Assembly (NCBI GenBank): GCA_021014325.1
Contig: JAJGQC010000508.1
Coordinates: 1 to 64,000 of the forward strand
Length of the DNA: 64,000 nt
Source: Plazaster borealis
Lineage: Eukaryota > Echinodermata > Asteroidea > Forcipulatida > Labidiasteridae
Direction of reading: 5' to 3'
Position 1 is the stretch's first letter; each line of letters opens with the position of its first letter. This document shows positions 1 through 12,200 of this stretch, piece after piece. Below the pieces are notes generated by a model. The model was not told the DNA's origin. It worked only from the letters and a program-made list of their open reading frames with translations, and searched no databases. The translations under genes and the position numbers were made by a program.

Positions 1-858
1 TTTGTATGAGATCTTAAATCAACTACCTGACTGCATTGCCCTCTGGAATCGCCAGAGATAGCACTCCAAAGACGTGGACCAGTGAATGTTGAGACAGTGT
101 TGCTAGAGTATTGTTTAACAACCTAATAATGGATATTTATTTGATTTAGATTTGTTTTAATTTTGTAATCAGTACTTAAATTCCATCTTTATTGAAACAG
201 AGTAAGTTTATTCCATAATATCACAATTTGTTGACTTTTTAAATCACTTAAGTTCATCCTTTTCTTTTCTATCAATATCACTATTCTTTGTAATCTTGTC
301 ACTTTGTGTGTATAGGGAGTTGTGGGTCTAACCTATGAAAATTAGCAGATAATTGAGACAATATTTTCATCACAAAACTCTCAGAAATTGGTAACAAATG
401 TAAGAAGAATTTATTGAAAAACCTTTTCATCCAAGTTTGTTAAGCAATACAGGTACTTTCCTTCATGTCTCTTCTCAAAAAAATATTTCAATTTCTTGCA
501 TCTGTTCTTGTGATTTTAAAATTGTACTCAACTTAATGGCCATTTGTATTTAAACCAGTAATTTAACCTACCATGTACATATTTAAAGAAACTTTTAAAA
601 GGTACTTGTATAACAACAACTTGTATTTAAATTCATGTTTCCTGTCTGTGTAGTAATAATAAAGGTATAAAAAATATTAATTTATTTCTATTCTATGGGC
701 CGCTGATTCAAAGTTATTAGTTGAATGTTCTGTAGACACAAACAAATATTTATTATGTAAGTTTCTTCTGTTATGAATTAATCATAGAAATTGAATATGG
801 AGAACTTGAATATCAGATCAGTATCGGAGCAAGTCTTGGTGCAAGACATTCGTACGTT
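1..858. other. Non-coding, no gene seen
   Basis: AT-rich sequence without a convincing exon, repeat array or RNA gene. It is probably intron or upstream flank of the CHD1L-like gene, whose first visible exon is at 6020. Confidence 0.5.
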
Positions 859-859
859 A

Positions 860-1036
860 TAGACCTTTATCATAGTGGGGCCATCTTGATTTTCTCCCAT
901 TCAAATCAATGTAACCAAACCGAGGCTGGAACGCAAAATAGTCTGGTTCCTTTTTCAGTGCAATGAATGTTACCATTCATTGCTGTTATTGAATAAAGGA
1001 ACATGACCAAGATGGTGGCAGCGTGATAAAGGTCTA
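860..1036. mobile_element. Short inverted-repeat element (MITE)
   Basis: The ends are TAGACCTTTATCA at 860 and its exact reverse complement TGATAAAGGTCTA at 1024-1036. The pairing continues imperfectly inward (GCCATCTTG against CAAGATGGT). The length of about 177 bp and the lack of coding potential fit a non-autonomous DNA transposon. The superfamily is not determined. Confidence 0.6.
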
Positions 1037-1598
1037 TTGTTATTAGTGATTCAGCTATGCATATGCGGCACCACGATTTCAATAGTTTCAATAATTTAAG
1101 TTTTCATAACATCACTCGGTATTGTTTGATGGTTCGGATAGGGGGAATTGCAAAAATCGAGTGATAAAGAACTTCATCGGAGCAAGTTGCATTTGGGAAA
1201 ATTCATGCGCGCTTTTTGGCTGAATGGCGTTCAATGAATTTAAAATATCTGAATTAAGGAATCGTTAAACAGTTTGGTTATAATTTCAATTAGAGATATA
1301 TGGATTGGTATATGGATGGGTATATTTTGTATATTTCTGACTGCTATTTTCTAGAATTATTCTTACAATCTTAGCGCAATGTGTTTAGTTCTAAGCTAAA
1401 TTAAATTAATTTGCTAATGTTATTACAGAACCAGTTATGGTGCTTTCAGGTTTTGCTCTCCTTGATAAATTTGTGTTTAAAAAAATTCCTTTGATTCTCT
1501 TGTGAATCAAGATATTGCCCCCTTGCAATGACACCACATGCGGCTACTCTCTCCCCGTGGCTTGTCATCTTGGGAGTCAAATTGCATGTAAAGATATG

Positions 1599-1816
1599 GG
1601 CGCAGTTTCATAAAGCCTGTAAGCACAAAAACTTGCTAAGCACAAAAAAATCATGCTTAGCAGAACCAGGTTACCGGTGAAAATGCCACAAAGTTTGCAT
1701 TGTGGTAGCTGGTACCCCACTCATTTATTTATTTGTTTAAAAATAAAATTGCTCAGTGCGATGAACAAGTTTTCTTGGCAGTATTTTCTGCTAAGCAGCT
1801 TTATGAAGTTGGGCCC
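1599..1816. mobile_element. GGGCCC-type MITE, copy 1
   Basis: One of about eight copies in the window of a roughly 190-bp element. The left end resembles GCAGTTTCATAAAGCCTG and the right end CAGCTTTATGAAGTTGGGCCC, which are inverted relatives. Internal landmarks shared by all copies are TAAGCACAAAA, CTTAGCAGAA, a CCAAAATACCATGTCA-like block and TATTTTCTGCTAAGCAG. Confidence 0.7.
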
Positions 1817-1888
1817 TGTGAGCATGTTAACACCTGCACATCTCCTAAATGGTGCCCTCTACAGTAACGTAACACACAGGGAATCTTA

Positions 1889-2034
1889 GGCCGTATCCGA
1901 ATTGGCGACTACAATTACGGCTACGTCTAGTCGACTGTTGCCAAGGGTGGTGCAAGGATGTCCTATTGTTCAACGCATGATGTCGCAGAAATCTAGCCGT
2001 AGCTGTAGCTGTAGCCGTCAATTCGTACACGACC
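1889..2034. mobile_element. Short MITE with GGCCGTATCCGAATTG ends
   Basis: Starts GGCCGTATCCGAATTGGC and ends with the imperfect reverse complement GCCGTCAATTCGTACACGACC-like sequence. The inner parts are rich in TAGCCGTAGCTG-type repeats. About 146 bp and non-coding. Confidence 0.6.
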
Positions 2035-2082
2035 TAACTTCCAAAACGGTATATCCAAGATGTATTGTTTTGATTGGGTCAT

Positions 2083-2273
2083 GGCCCAATTTCATAAAGC
2101 CTGTAAGCACGAAAACTTGACAAGCACGGAAAAATCTTGCTTAGCTGGAATGGGTTGCAGCCGAAATTTCAAAGAGTTGACATTGTTGACACTGGTTCCC
2201 ACCTCAATTATTTGCTTAACAGAGAAATTTGCTCAGCAGTATTTTCTGCTTAACGACTTTATGACATTGGGCC
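2083..2273. mobile_element. GGGCCC-type MITE, copy 2
   Basis: Same family as 1599-1816. It begins GGCCCAATTTCATAAAGCC and ends TTTATGACATTGGGCC. Confidence 0.7.
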
Positions 2274-3243
2274 ATGGTCAAAGATAGCATTTTGGACAAG
2301 ATACTACCATAAGGTAAAATTGTAGTTTTTAAAGTCTATTTGAAATATCTAAGAAACCTTTTGTTAACTTATTTTAGTTCATCTGTGTATACTTTATACT
2401 TTACTATTATATGTGTTTAAATGTTAACTTGGGGCTTAATAAATGATTTACAAACTTGTGGAAATGATATTTACTACACTTTTCCACTGAATGTTATAAA
2501 ATAATTTATTAGGCTAGCCTATAAGGCAATCTTATTTTTGAATTTGTTGGGTTTTGTTTTTTGGTTTTTTGTATACACAAATCCTATTTCATCCATGAGG
2601 TCAAAATGCAATTAAGTTCACTGCTCACAAGTGTCTGTGCGGTTATGTGCAATCGTTGAAAACAAAAAACCAAAATATATCAGGAATAATATTTTAAGGA
2701 TTACAAAAATGCGAAAGTATTTTTAAACGTATCTACTGATGAAATTATTCACTAATGTAACCCTTCTTTCGGAATTTTGTAGTTTCCCTTTACTACAATA
2801 CAATACAATATAAATTCAAGATCTGATCGTGGTATTTAAGTTGAAATTTATAAAATTTCCTACTTTTTTTCTAAAAGCATTGACAAATCTAATAACAGCA
2901 ACAAATTATGTAAATCCTATTTCATTTTAAAAGAATTAGTGTGTACTTTCTGGTTTAATGACAATTCCAAATATTGATGACATATTTCTGTAAATATAAT
3001 TTATGTATTTGTACGAAAGTAGAACTCGACTGTAGTGTTAATTGAAAAGTCATAAAGAATGATTTAGTTTGGCTGTAATTTATTGATTAATTCAATAAAT
3101 ATATTAATCATAGACCTTGCTTCTTGGTGATGTGTATTTGTTTCGCTGTGCATTGAGATTTCAAATGTGCATTTCGCTGTGCAAAAAGTAAATTGTATTA
3201 TTAAAAAAACGAAAATATTCGTTCCCCTCAAATCGTAAGGTTT
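2274..3243. other. Non-coding, no gene seen
   Basis: AT-rich stretch with no supported exon, array or RNA. Short open frames on both strands lack codon bias or splice context. Confidence 0.5.
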
Positions 3244-3380
3244 TCTTTCAATCAATCAATCAATCAATCAATCAATTAATCATTCAATCAATCAATCACT
3301 CAATCAATAAGTCAATCAATCAATCAATCAATCACTCTATCAATCAACCAGCCAATCAATTAATCAATCAATCAATCATA
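3244..3380. repeat. (AATC)n microsatellite
   Basis: Tetranucleotide run AATCAATCAATC with interruptions (ATTAATC, CACTC, AAGTC, CCAGCC), about 135 bp. Confidence 0.9.
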
Positions 3381-4986
3381 ACCAGTAACATAGCACATGT
3401 ATCCATTTAAAAATAATGTTCAAAGGTACTTTGACCCCAACAAATACATTACATAGAAAATGATTTAAGAGTAGGCCTACAAATGAGTTTTCAACTGGTA
3501 ATGTTGCTGATAAACTATATAATAAAGAACAGATAAAGTCCTACTGAGCTGATATCGTAAGACCTGCTTCAAAAAAGCTTTGTCTTCGAAATTAAATGTA
3601 AGATACAGTATTAGTTGTATCGGCAGAAGTTTCGCATACAACAGAACATAAAGACAGTGATTTAATGAGATGAATTTGTCCTTCTGGAACTTGTCCGGCG
3701 ATTGGCTCAAAGATTGTTCTCATTTGCATAACAACAGGCTTACTTATCTCAGCATTTTTGTCCATTTTACACGAAACCGATTGTAACATTTTACCAAATA
3801 AATACAGTGTTGTTTTGGGGGTTTAATTGAACCAGGAAAGTAAATAGATTTATTAAATATATGTAGTAGTGACGGTGGTGAAAGTTTAGTTTAATAAATT
3901 ATGAACGAGGCTGAGCGGCATCTTCGAACGAACACACACACAACATACATGCGGAAAGTCTAGTCGTCTGCATCGTCTGCATAGTTTAATGTTGTAACGT
4001 TACTGCCAAAGTTTGACAGACAAACCTGTTGGATTCTTTCATGGAAGAGAAAGATTTATGTTGGTAAGTAAAGCAACATTTTTTCTCAATTGAACTGCAA
4101 CTATAATTTGAAAATTTCATGTGACTCCGCAAGCCAATGCAATGGTTAATCGTCCGTAAATGCCCGTTAAGTCCGTGACTCTTTCTAGCACTAGCGACAG
4201 TAGCGTAGCCCAGGTTGGACTCCTCCGTTGCATCGACGGAGTCGAGTCCAGGGTATAAATTAAAGGTCCCGTAGCATTGCGACAAAATTTACACTTCAAA
4301 GTTTTCATATTTTTACCTTATTGAGGAAGCTGAACTTTTACTCACATGTTCAATCATGTTCCTTGTAGGCCTAGTTGTACTTGTAGCCGGAACTCCATGG
4401 AGGCCGGTTTGAAAATTGTTGAATTTTCTCCTTTAAATTGATGTTATTATTAATTGTGAAAATATATTGACATTTACGGCTCCATCACTGCACGTCATAA
4501 ACCAAGAGCTTGTAAAGGCTACCGCGCATGTGCGAGTTTTGTATACGCATAGCAACCACTGTTGAGTCATCCATCAATTTTGGCCGAAAACCGCTGTATA
4601 AACCTACTATATTTTACATTATAGTACACACGCACGTGTATATCCGATTAAGCAAGCACCGTGACCATGCGTGACGAGAATGAAAACAAACACGCCCACA
4701 AATGAAACGCCCATGTCGGGTTGCTAAGCATTTCGTACATGCGCATATGATTTTACACGGTCGAGCGGTACACATGTACATGATGGCTAAAAATCACAGT
4801 GCAGAACTCTGACATATTTTTGGAAATAATCTCACCCATGGATATATTTGTTAGTTGTGAACTCATCCAAAGTGTAGTAAATGTCACCAAGAATATATGA
4901 GCGGAATTCCAGCTTCTCAAATAAGGTAAAAATAGGAAAAAATTGTGGTCAAATTTGTGTTCGCATTGCAAAGAAGCTTTATACCC
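3381..4986. other. Non-coding, no convincing gene
   Basis: Holds two overlapping minus-strand open frames (63 and 99 codons, 3986-4308) that have no recognisable domain. The 4.5-4.8 kb part is richer in CpG and could be a promoter-like or unmethylated region, but no specific signal was found. Confidence 0.4.
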
Positions 4987-5019
4987 AGGACGTCAGTCAG
5001 TGGCACTGACTGACGTCCT
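4987..5019. repeat. Perfect 16-bp palindrome with CRE-like core
   Basis: AGGACGTCAGTCAGTG, one spacer base, then the exact reverse complement CACTGACTGACGTCCT. It can form a perfect hairpin. The arms contain TGACGTC/GACGTCA, the core of a cAMP-response element. Whether it is a transposon end or a regulatory site cannot be told. Confidence 0.8.
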
Positions 5020-5226
5020 ACCAGGGCTAGCACATAGCACTGCTTTAACTTTTACTACCTACAGTCTAGGTCGACCGGCGACTACACGGCCGGGCGGACG
5101 TACCCGCAGCCCCACCACCCGCGTGGCCGTACGTCCACCCGTAGTCTTGGTTCCAAGACGGTCCAGTTGTGTAGTCACAAAAACCTAATCGCTATCTAAA
5201 CCGCTATCACCCCACGAAACACTTGC

Positions 5227-5364
5227 CACTAGAAGGCGCTATCACACCACGAACCAACCTCGTCCCCATGGTTTACTTATTTCCTACCATGGGGACGAGG
5301 TTGACCACGAACCCTGCGGTTTGTGATGTGATAGCAGTTACATAAATGATAGCGCCCTCTAGTG
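5227..5364. mobile_element. Nested inverted repeat (MITE-like)
   Basis: Outer arms: CACTAGAAGGCGCTATCA at 5227-5244 against TGATAGCGCCCTCTAGTG at 5347-5364 (one mismatch). Inner arms: a perfect 17-bp pair AACCTCGTCCCCATGGT (5256-5272) and ACCATGGGGACGAGGTT (5286-5302). The inner motif recurs at 16430-16547. Confidence 0.75.
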
Positions 5365-5699
5365 ACGATTAGTTCGTGGCTCTCCCAGGAACCACTGTTG
5401 ATGTTTACCTAAAAGCATTTAGTTGACAGTATATTGAACAAACAATGTGTGCACGGCTGACGGCACGGCGCATAAAATACATCCCAATTCTTACACGGCA
5501 TGTCTGTATGGATGTGCTTGCATTGTTAACCTCTTGGACCAGTCGTCATACCGCACTTTCTCTGGAAAAGCACATTTTCCGTGAAGGCAATTTATAGCTG
5601 GAGATAATTCTAGGCATTGACTTAAAACCTGTAAGAAAGTTCAAGATGAATTTTGTCTCAGTATTGCGTGAGTATTGTCGTTGACGTTTGCATCTACCC

Positions 5700-5800
5700 G
5701 GGCGCTAAAGCCCGGGTCATACTTCATGCCAATGCTAATGCGAAATTTTCACAAATTCGCAACGAACAGTTCGCTTCCAAGGTCTACCACCAGCGGGGTT
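5700..5800. repeat. Truncated copy of the 14.4-kb MITE
   Basis: AAAGCCCGGGTCATACTTC followed by CACAAATTCGCAACGAACA matches the left half of the intact element at 14396-14521. The right end is missing. Confidence 0.5.
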
Positions 5801-6019
5801 TACACCAAGTACGGGAGCTGACACCTCGTCGCCTTGCCCAAATTCTGGACAATGACATTTGCCCCAAAACCGGACAAGCATTTCAATAACATTAAATTTT
5901 TCCAAATTTTTCCGGATGTTTTCTTTTCGTCCACTCTCATCCATGAATTGAGGACTAAACACAAAATACGGATCTGGGTGTTTTGACTGAGCTTTCTGAT
6001 TTGTCTATCTTGTTGACAG

Positions 6020-6215
6020 GGAGGCATTGTGGGCATCCAATGACTACGAGTCGGCTAACATTGCCATGGAAACAGACGAGGAAGATGAAGATGAAGAAGA
6101 GGACACTTTGATGCTGGAAGATGACAATGACGTCACAGCCATCCAGTACGTCAGCGGGGACGTCACTCAGCCGATAAATACTGGGGCAATGACGCCTTTG
6201 TTGTACATTGTGTGG
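6020..6215 (+). CDS. CHD1L: CHD1L exon: linker and start of macro domain
   Basis: Acceptor TTGACAG before 6020, donor GTGAGT at 6216. It encodes [10 protein letters not shown], an acidic Asp/Glu run, and [11 protein letters not shown], all matching the CHD1L segment before the macro fold. After the G run at 6183-6186 the homologous reading (DAFVVHCV) continues one frame over. The exon therefore needs one extra base there; with it, the exon ends in phase 1 and joins the next exon's ACGACAGT to read DDSG. Confidence 0.85.
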
Positions 6216-9200
6216 GTGAGTCTATCAAGATCCAAACTAGACTCGTTAAATTTTTGTCGTGGTGATAGCAAAACAACCCTCTCACAACTATGACCTGTGA
6301 GAAACTTCAAGACGATGTGTCCGAGGCACGGCTATCACCACGACAGATTTTAACAACTTGTCCACAAGTCTAGATCCAAACTGAAATTGGAATAAAAAAC
6401 TGACAGTCTGGTTAAATTGGAGCGTAGTGGTGAGAGCAGTAGTCTCCTGCGAACGAGCAGTCTCGCAAGATAGTTGCGAGAGAGCCGTTTCGCTACCACC
6501 TTGAAAGAAATTTAACAACTTGTCCACAAGTCTAGATCCAAACTGAAATTGGAATAAAAAACTGACAGTCTGGTTTCACAAGTCGTTAAATTGAACCGTA
6601 CTATTTACAGCAGTAGTCTCCCGCGAACAAGCAGTCTCGCAAGATAGTTGCGAGAGAGCCGTTTTGCTACCACCAGGACAGAAATTTAACAACTTGTTCA
6701 CAAGTCTAGCTCCAAACTGAAATTACTGACAGCGGGCCCATTTTAAAGGAAAAAGTACATAAGTAAATGAATTCCAATGGGTACTGCAACGGTTTAATAG
6801 ATGTTAAATTTGCATCAGGGATAACGAATATTGTTTTGTCTTTGCCCTTACACCGATGAGTAGTAAGCACTGTATACTCAGTACTTTCCTGAGTCCTGTG
6901 AAAAAAACCCAGGCATATCACTCAGGTGCGATTTGAACCCAACACCTTTGCCATGCTAGAGCAGATGTCTTACCACTAGACCACCTAGCTTGCCCAGTGG
7001 CTAGAGGCGTTTCAAATCCTATACTTTTCGCAGCAACAATATAATAGATGTTAAATTTGCATCGTTGATAAAGAATGTAAATTTGTAAGATTTGAAACTT
7101 TGCATGGTGGGAATACGATATGGAAAGGTTTTGCGGTGACACCATGTACATGTAATAATCTCTCTATGTGAGTTGGGGGTGGTTCTGAAAAGAACCGTTG
7201 GTTTCAACTCGACGTTTCGATCAGTATGCTCTGATCGTCTTCTGGAGAAAGAAGAGGGTTGCCAGCAAACTCCTATCTCTCCACCGGTCCGGAGCTCTCT
7301 CCGTCCCACTCTACCGTAGACTCCGCCCATCTAGCTCCACCTGCCCCAGGTTCTTCGGCAATCCCAAGATCCACAAGCCGGAAGTCCCCCTCCGCCCCAT
7401 AGTTGCCTCGAGAGGTTCCCCCACCTACGACACTGCCAAGTACCTAGCAAAAGTACTTCGTCCCTGGTAGGTCTCACAGAACACCATGTTTCCAATTCCA
7501 CCCAGTTCGTTGACATTACCCGCAGTCTAACCCTACAACCCACTGACATCTTGGTAAGTTTTGATGTGGAATCTCTCTTCACCAACGTCCCCACAGATGA
7601 AGCTTGCCTCTTAGCCAAGGAGAGATTATCGCATGACCCCTCCCTCCCGGATCGCACTGGTCTTTCTCCTGACCAAATTCATGATTTACTTTGTACATGT
7701 GTTTCTTCTAGTTCTTTTCAATTTCAGGGCAAGTATTACGAGCAGACGGCTGGGACCTCCATGGGATCTCCTATATCCCGGTCCTAGCTGACATATTCAT
7801 GGAAGAGTTCGAGTCATCGTCCCTTCTCACCGCTGACCTCCGACCCAGTCTGTGGCTCCGCTATGTTGACGACACCTTCGTCGTGTGGCCCCACGGTGAG
7901 GACTCTCTCCATGAATTTCTGCAGTACCTCAACCAACAACACCCAAGTATCAAGTTCACCATGGAGCAGGAACATTCCGGGAAGATACCCTTTCTGGATG
8001 TTCTTATTACCAGAAACCCAGACGGCACACTCCACCACAGCATTTACCGGAAACCCACCCACACCGATCGTTACCTGCACCAGCGGTCCTTCCATCACCC
8101 AGCCATCAAGTCATCAGTCAACCGTGCGCTAGTTCAGCGTGCTTACACCATATGTGACACGGACAGCCTCCAGCACGAGTTACAACACATCACCACTTCT
8201 CTACAGCGGAACGGATACAACGCCAAGCAATTCAAGACTAGTAAGCCCGTCCCCCCCGACCAAAGGGTCTCCTATACCCAAGGTCGAACTCACACACCCA
8301 CAGTTAGTTTACCATACCTAGGTCCCCCCTCTCATCGCCTCCAACGCATCTTCAAGCAAGCGGGAATCAAGGTGTATCACTCCGCTCCCAGGAAACTCCA
8401 CCGCTCTCTCCAATCACACAAGGACAAGAACGATCCCTCCACCCGTGCAGGAGTCTACCGCATTCCATGTGAATGTGGTAAGGTTTACGTCGGGGAAACC
8501 GGACGAAACCTTCCCACCAGACTTAAAGAACACCGAGCACACGGAAGGAGGGGAGACTTCGATAAATCAGCCATCGTCAAACATTCCCACACCACAGACC
8601 ACCGAGTTGACTGGGAAGCAGCAGAAATCATCGCTCCGATCCAGGCATGGCACCCAAGACGCATCAGAGAGGCCATCGAGATCCACAAACATGACACTGT
8701 ACCCCAAGATATCGGCTTCCACATCAGTGACATCTGGCTCCCCCTCCTCCCGACCAATGGATCTTCTATATCCACGGTCACTCCCCTAGGCACCAACACT
8801 TAGTCTCTAACTGCCCCCCCCCCTCGGTTACCCACCCCCTTTGACTGCTTTGGGTCATCTATACCCTCAGTCCCCTAGGCCCCACTCCATCATTTAGACT
8901 TATTTTATTTAGACTGCTTTGGGTCCCCTATACCCTCAGTCCACATAGGCCCCATACCACCCCTTCAGACTGCTTTGGGTCTTCTATACCCTCAGTCCCC
9001 TAGGCCCCACACCCTCACCATCCCCTGTGCTTGTTCCTACTGACACAGTTCAGTGAGCACACACTCCCCACACACCAGTCCAAGGCTCCAGTGCAGGATC
9101 CAGTTTTACCACGCATCACCGAGCTCCATTTCCCGCCTCTACTTCCCGCCTTCGTGCATCACCAAGCTAGTCCCCATCCACAGTACTTCAGCAGCATGCA

Positions 9201-12200
9201 GCATCAGAGTCCAGCTTTCTCCAGAAGACGATCAGAGCATACTGATCGAAACGTCGAGTTGAAACCAACGGTTCTTTTCAGAACCACCCCCAACTCACAT
9301 AGAGAGATTATTACATGTACATGGTGTCACCGCAAAACCTTTCCATAATGTAAATTTGGTTTTTGCCCTAACACCGATGTGCATTAGGCACTGTATACTC
9401 GGTGCTTTCCAGAGTCCTGCAAAAAAAATTCACATAATCCTAATAACCAGCACCTCTTCTAAAAGAGATCATTAACATTTCTAATATGAAGCCCTAATGC
9501 TTGTCTTTTTTTGCTTCGATAGACGACAGTGGTTCTTGGGGTACAGGGGGCCTCTTCACTGCACTGCACAGGAGGTCAGACCAGCCTGAGACGCAGTACG
9601 AGCTGGTGGGCAAAAGGTAAAATGTAGTGGCAGGCAAAAAAGTCAAGATCCTTCACAAAGAGCATTCTGAGTTTGCTTCAATCAGTTGTCACCATCCCTT
9701 TAGTTTGCAAGATTGAATTTAGCTTAGAATTTACGAAGATTAAAGGTAGGGTCATAGATTGGTTTTTGTCAATGTATAATGCTTATTTATAGGCAAAATT
9801 ATAACGAAAGATACAATAAAAGTCGCATGTGAAAGTTTCAGCTGAATACAGTGACTACTTGTTGTGAAAACAGCAATTAACTGTCAAAGCAAAACTTCTA
9901 AAAGAAGTAATATCACGGTCAAAAAATGTTAATACCGTTGTGAAGTGGTTAAATTGTGAACGGATCAGAATGTTCAAATACACGCTAGACTTGCACAGTC
10001 TATTGTGAATCCATTGATTTGTGATTTTTTGTTATCCTTTTATCCTTTTATTAGATTTAGCTCTCGGGGATGCTCACTTAATCAGCATTGATGATAAGAT
10101 AAGCTGCACCGAGGGTAAAGATAAGGTAAGAACTCTTTGGTCCTTAGGGCCATGTCACACAGGGCAATTTGTACAGGCAACTTGGATGCAACCACTTGCA
10201 CTGTATGCACAAGGAACACTTTGGCAGCACAAGAGATATTATTGGAGCTGTCACTCACTATCCCCAGGAAAATAATGAGAAAACTTAAATATGAATGAGT
10301 TTTCTTATTGGAGATTTCCTGGAACTGGTTGCCTGTAAATTGCCTCGTGTGACATGGCATCTAGGCAACAAGACACTTGACTACAATCTCCGTTAATCGG
10401 GAGTACATCTAGAATTTAATGGATGTCATAGGCCCTTTTTGAAGCCGAAGTGGAGGTGACAAAAAGGGCCGTAATTGCTACAAGATAAGGAATGTTGTTT
10501 TGGTTTTATCATTACACTAATGTTTAACCACTGTGGGACCTAAACATTGTCTGTGAACCAGTGCACCAGGTTGTTGTGGTTATTTTGGGGGGGTTTTCAG
10601 GGGGGGGATTTTATGCATTTTATTTATTTTCTGTTGGCGTGTCAAGGCCGAGGGGTCAAGCGCACCAGACTCAAGCTCTGGTGTTTCTGATCAGCAGAGT
10701 GTGGGCTCAGGTCTTGGTCTTGACACTTGTGTCCTTAAGCAAGACACTTAACCATTATTGCTTCGTCCTTGGGATTGGACGTAAAGCCAAAAGTCCCATG
10801 TGTTGTGTAATGTACATGTACGTAAAAGAACCCAGTACACTTATCATGAAGAGAAGGGGTTTGCCCTGGTGTTTCTGGTAGAGGCTGCTGAATGCGCCGC
10901 AGCACCTTGTAAGCCATTAGAAGTTGCTACATAAATGGATCTCATAATTAAAAACATAGCTCTGCTTATCCCATTGAAAAACAAATAATGAGTGCTTTGA
11001 TACACTCCTAGGTGTGTGATGAAAGGCTATAATATAAGAACCTAGTATATGTTGTTGTTTTTTTCCCATAATATTTTCCACCGCACAAAGTTTCAAATCT
11101 AAAAGACTAGGAGTACTATTTTCATAATATTAATCATTGGTATTATTTTTGTTATCTTTGTTGGTCTAGGTTGCGTTTATCGTAGCTCAACACAGAGCAG
11201 ACGTAACAATCTATCTGGTATCAAATTGTCCGCTCTGGACCAAGGCCTTCAGAGGGTGAATAGAGCTGCTAAGAAATGCAACGGTACGTCAGTAGATCAT
11301 TACACGCAACGCTCGGTAAACCAGAGCTGCCAACTCTCCCTGATTCTGCAGAAAGTCCCCTGAAAATAAACTAATCTTTCCATGTTCTGATGAACAAATT
11401 TGAAAATCTCCCTGATTATGGAAACAATTTATCCCTATTATGTTGAATTTAGTTTTAAATATCTCCCTGATTGTTGTATAAAATCTCCCTGATTGCAAGA
11501 CGCAAATGTTGGCTGCTCTAGTATATACAGAGACCTAATTTGCATTTTGATCACATGCCTGTGTTGTTTCATATTGCTTTAGTTTTGATAGTTTTGATAG
11601 ACTTTGGTAGCCAACTGAATACCAAATTTCTCGACCATTCATATGTCCTTCCCTTTTATGGGGGCCGGAGCTCTGCGGAGCCCCACAGCAGTCACAGGGT
11701 GACTCCCGCTTCCACTCCTACAGGCCATTACATTCCGCTCGGCTGTGCATCGAGAACTAGTTTGTTAACTTCCAAATACCTTGGGAGCTAATATCGACCG
11801 TCAACTCTTAAAACATTTGTATATTATTACATGATGTCACCATGAACCTTAGTTCAAGATTCAATTTCAATTCAATTCATTTCATTTAGGTGTATTATTC
11901 AACTAAAAAATACATGACAGTTGTTGAAAAGACTAAAGTTTTATTTTAAACAACTAAAGTTTGTACAAATAAAAAAGAAAAAACCTGTAAAGCAATAAAA
12001 CCTGAAAAAAGGGAGATCAAAAACAGTGGAACTAGATACTAGATAGGACAAAAAGCATCATTCAAATTGCTGACGACACAATTTAGGTAAGCAAAGAATG
12101 GAATTGAATGGACCTCACAGACGCAACAAGGCTAACAACGGTAAAAAGGTAAACAATCCAAAAGCACAAAGATGGTTTGCAAAATTTCAAATCCTACCAA

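Larger units (their letters stand above)
7086..9346 (+). mobile_element. Penelope-like retroelement with inverted termini
   Basis: The element encodes a Penelope-type reverse transcriptase joined to a GIY-YIG endonuclease. It is bounded by inverted terminal segments of about 133 bp (7119-7252 and 9215-9347). A 12-bp direct repeat AATGTAAATTTG flanks it (7074-7085, 9347-9358), a target duplication that splits a SINE-A copy. The 5' part of the polymerase is missing and two single-base shifts break the frame, so it is a dead, 5'-truncated copy. It lies within a CHD1L intron in the sense orientation. Confidence 0.85.

Noticed and set aside
3986..4308. Two overlapping minus-strand frames (63 and 99 codons)
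   Set aside because: No domain, no splice context, and each excludes the other; could be a 5' UTR but unsupported.
6918..7010. tRNA gene
   Set aside because: Pol III boxes are present but the acceptor and D stems do not pair; repeated with SINE bodies at three other places.
8445..8799. 100-115-codon frames on both strands over the endonuclease
   Set aside because: Shadows of the Penelope GIY-YIG frame.
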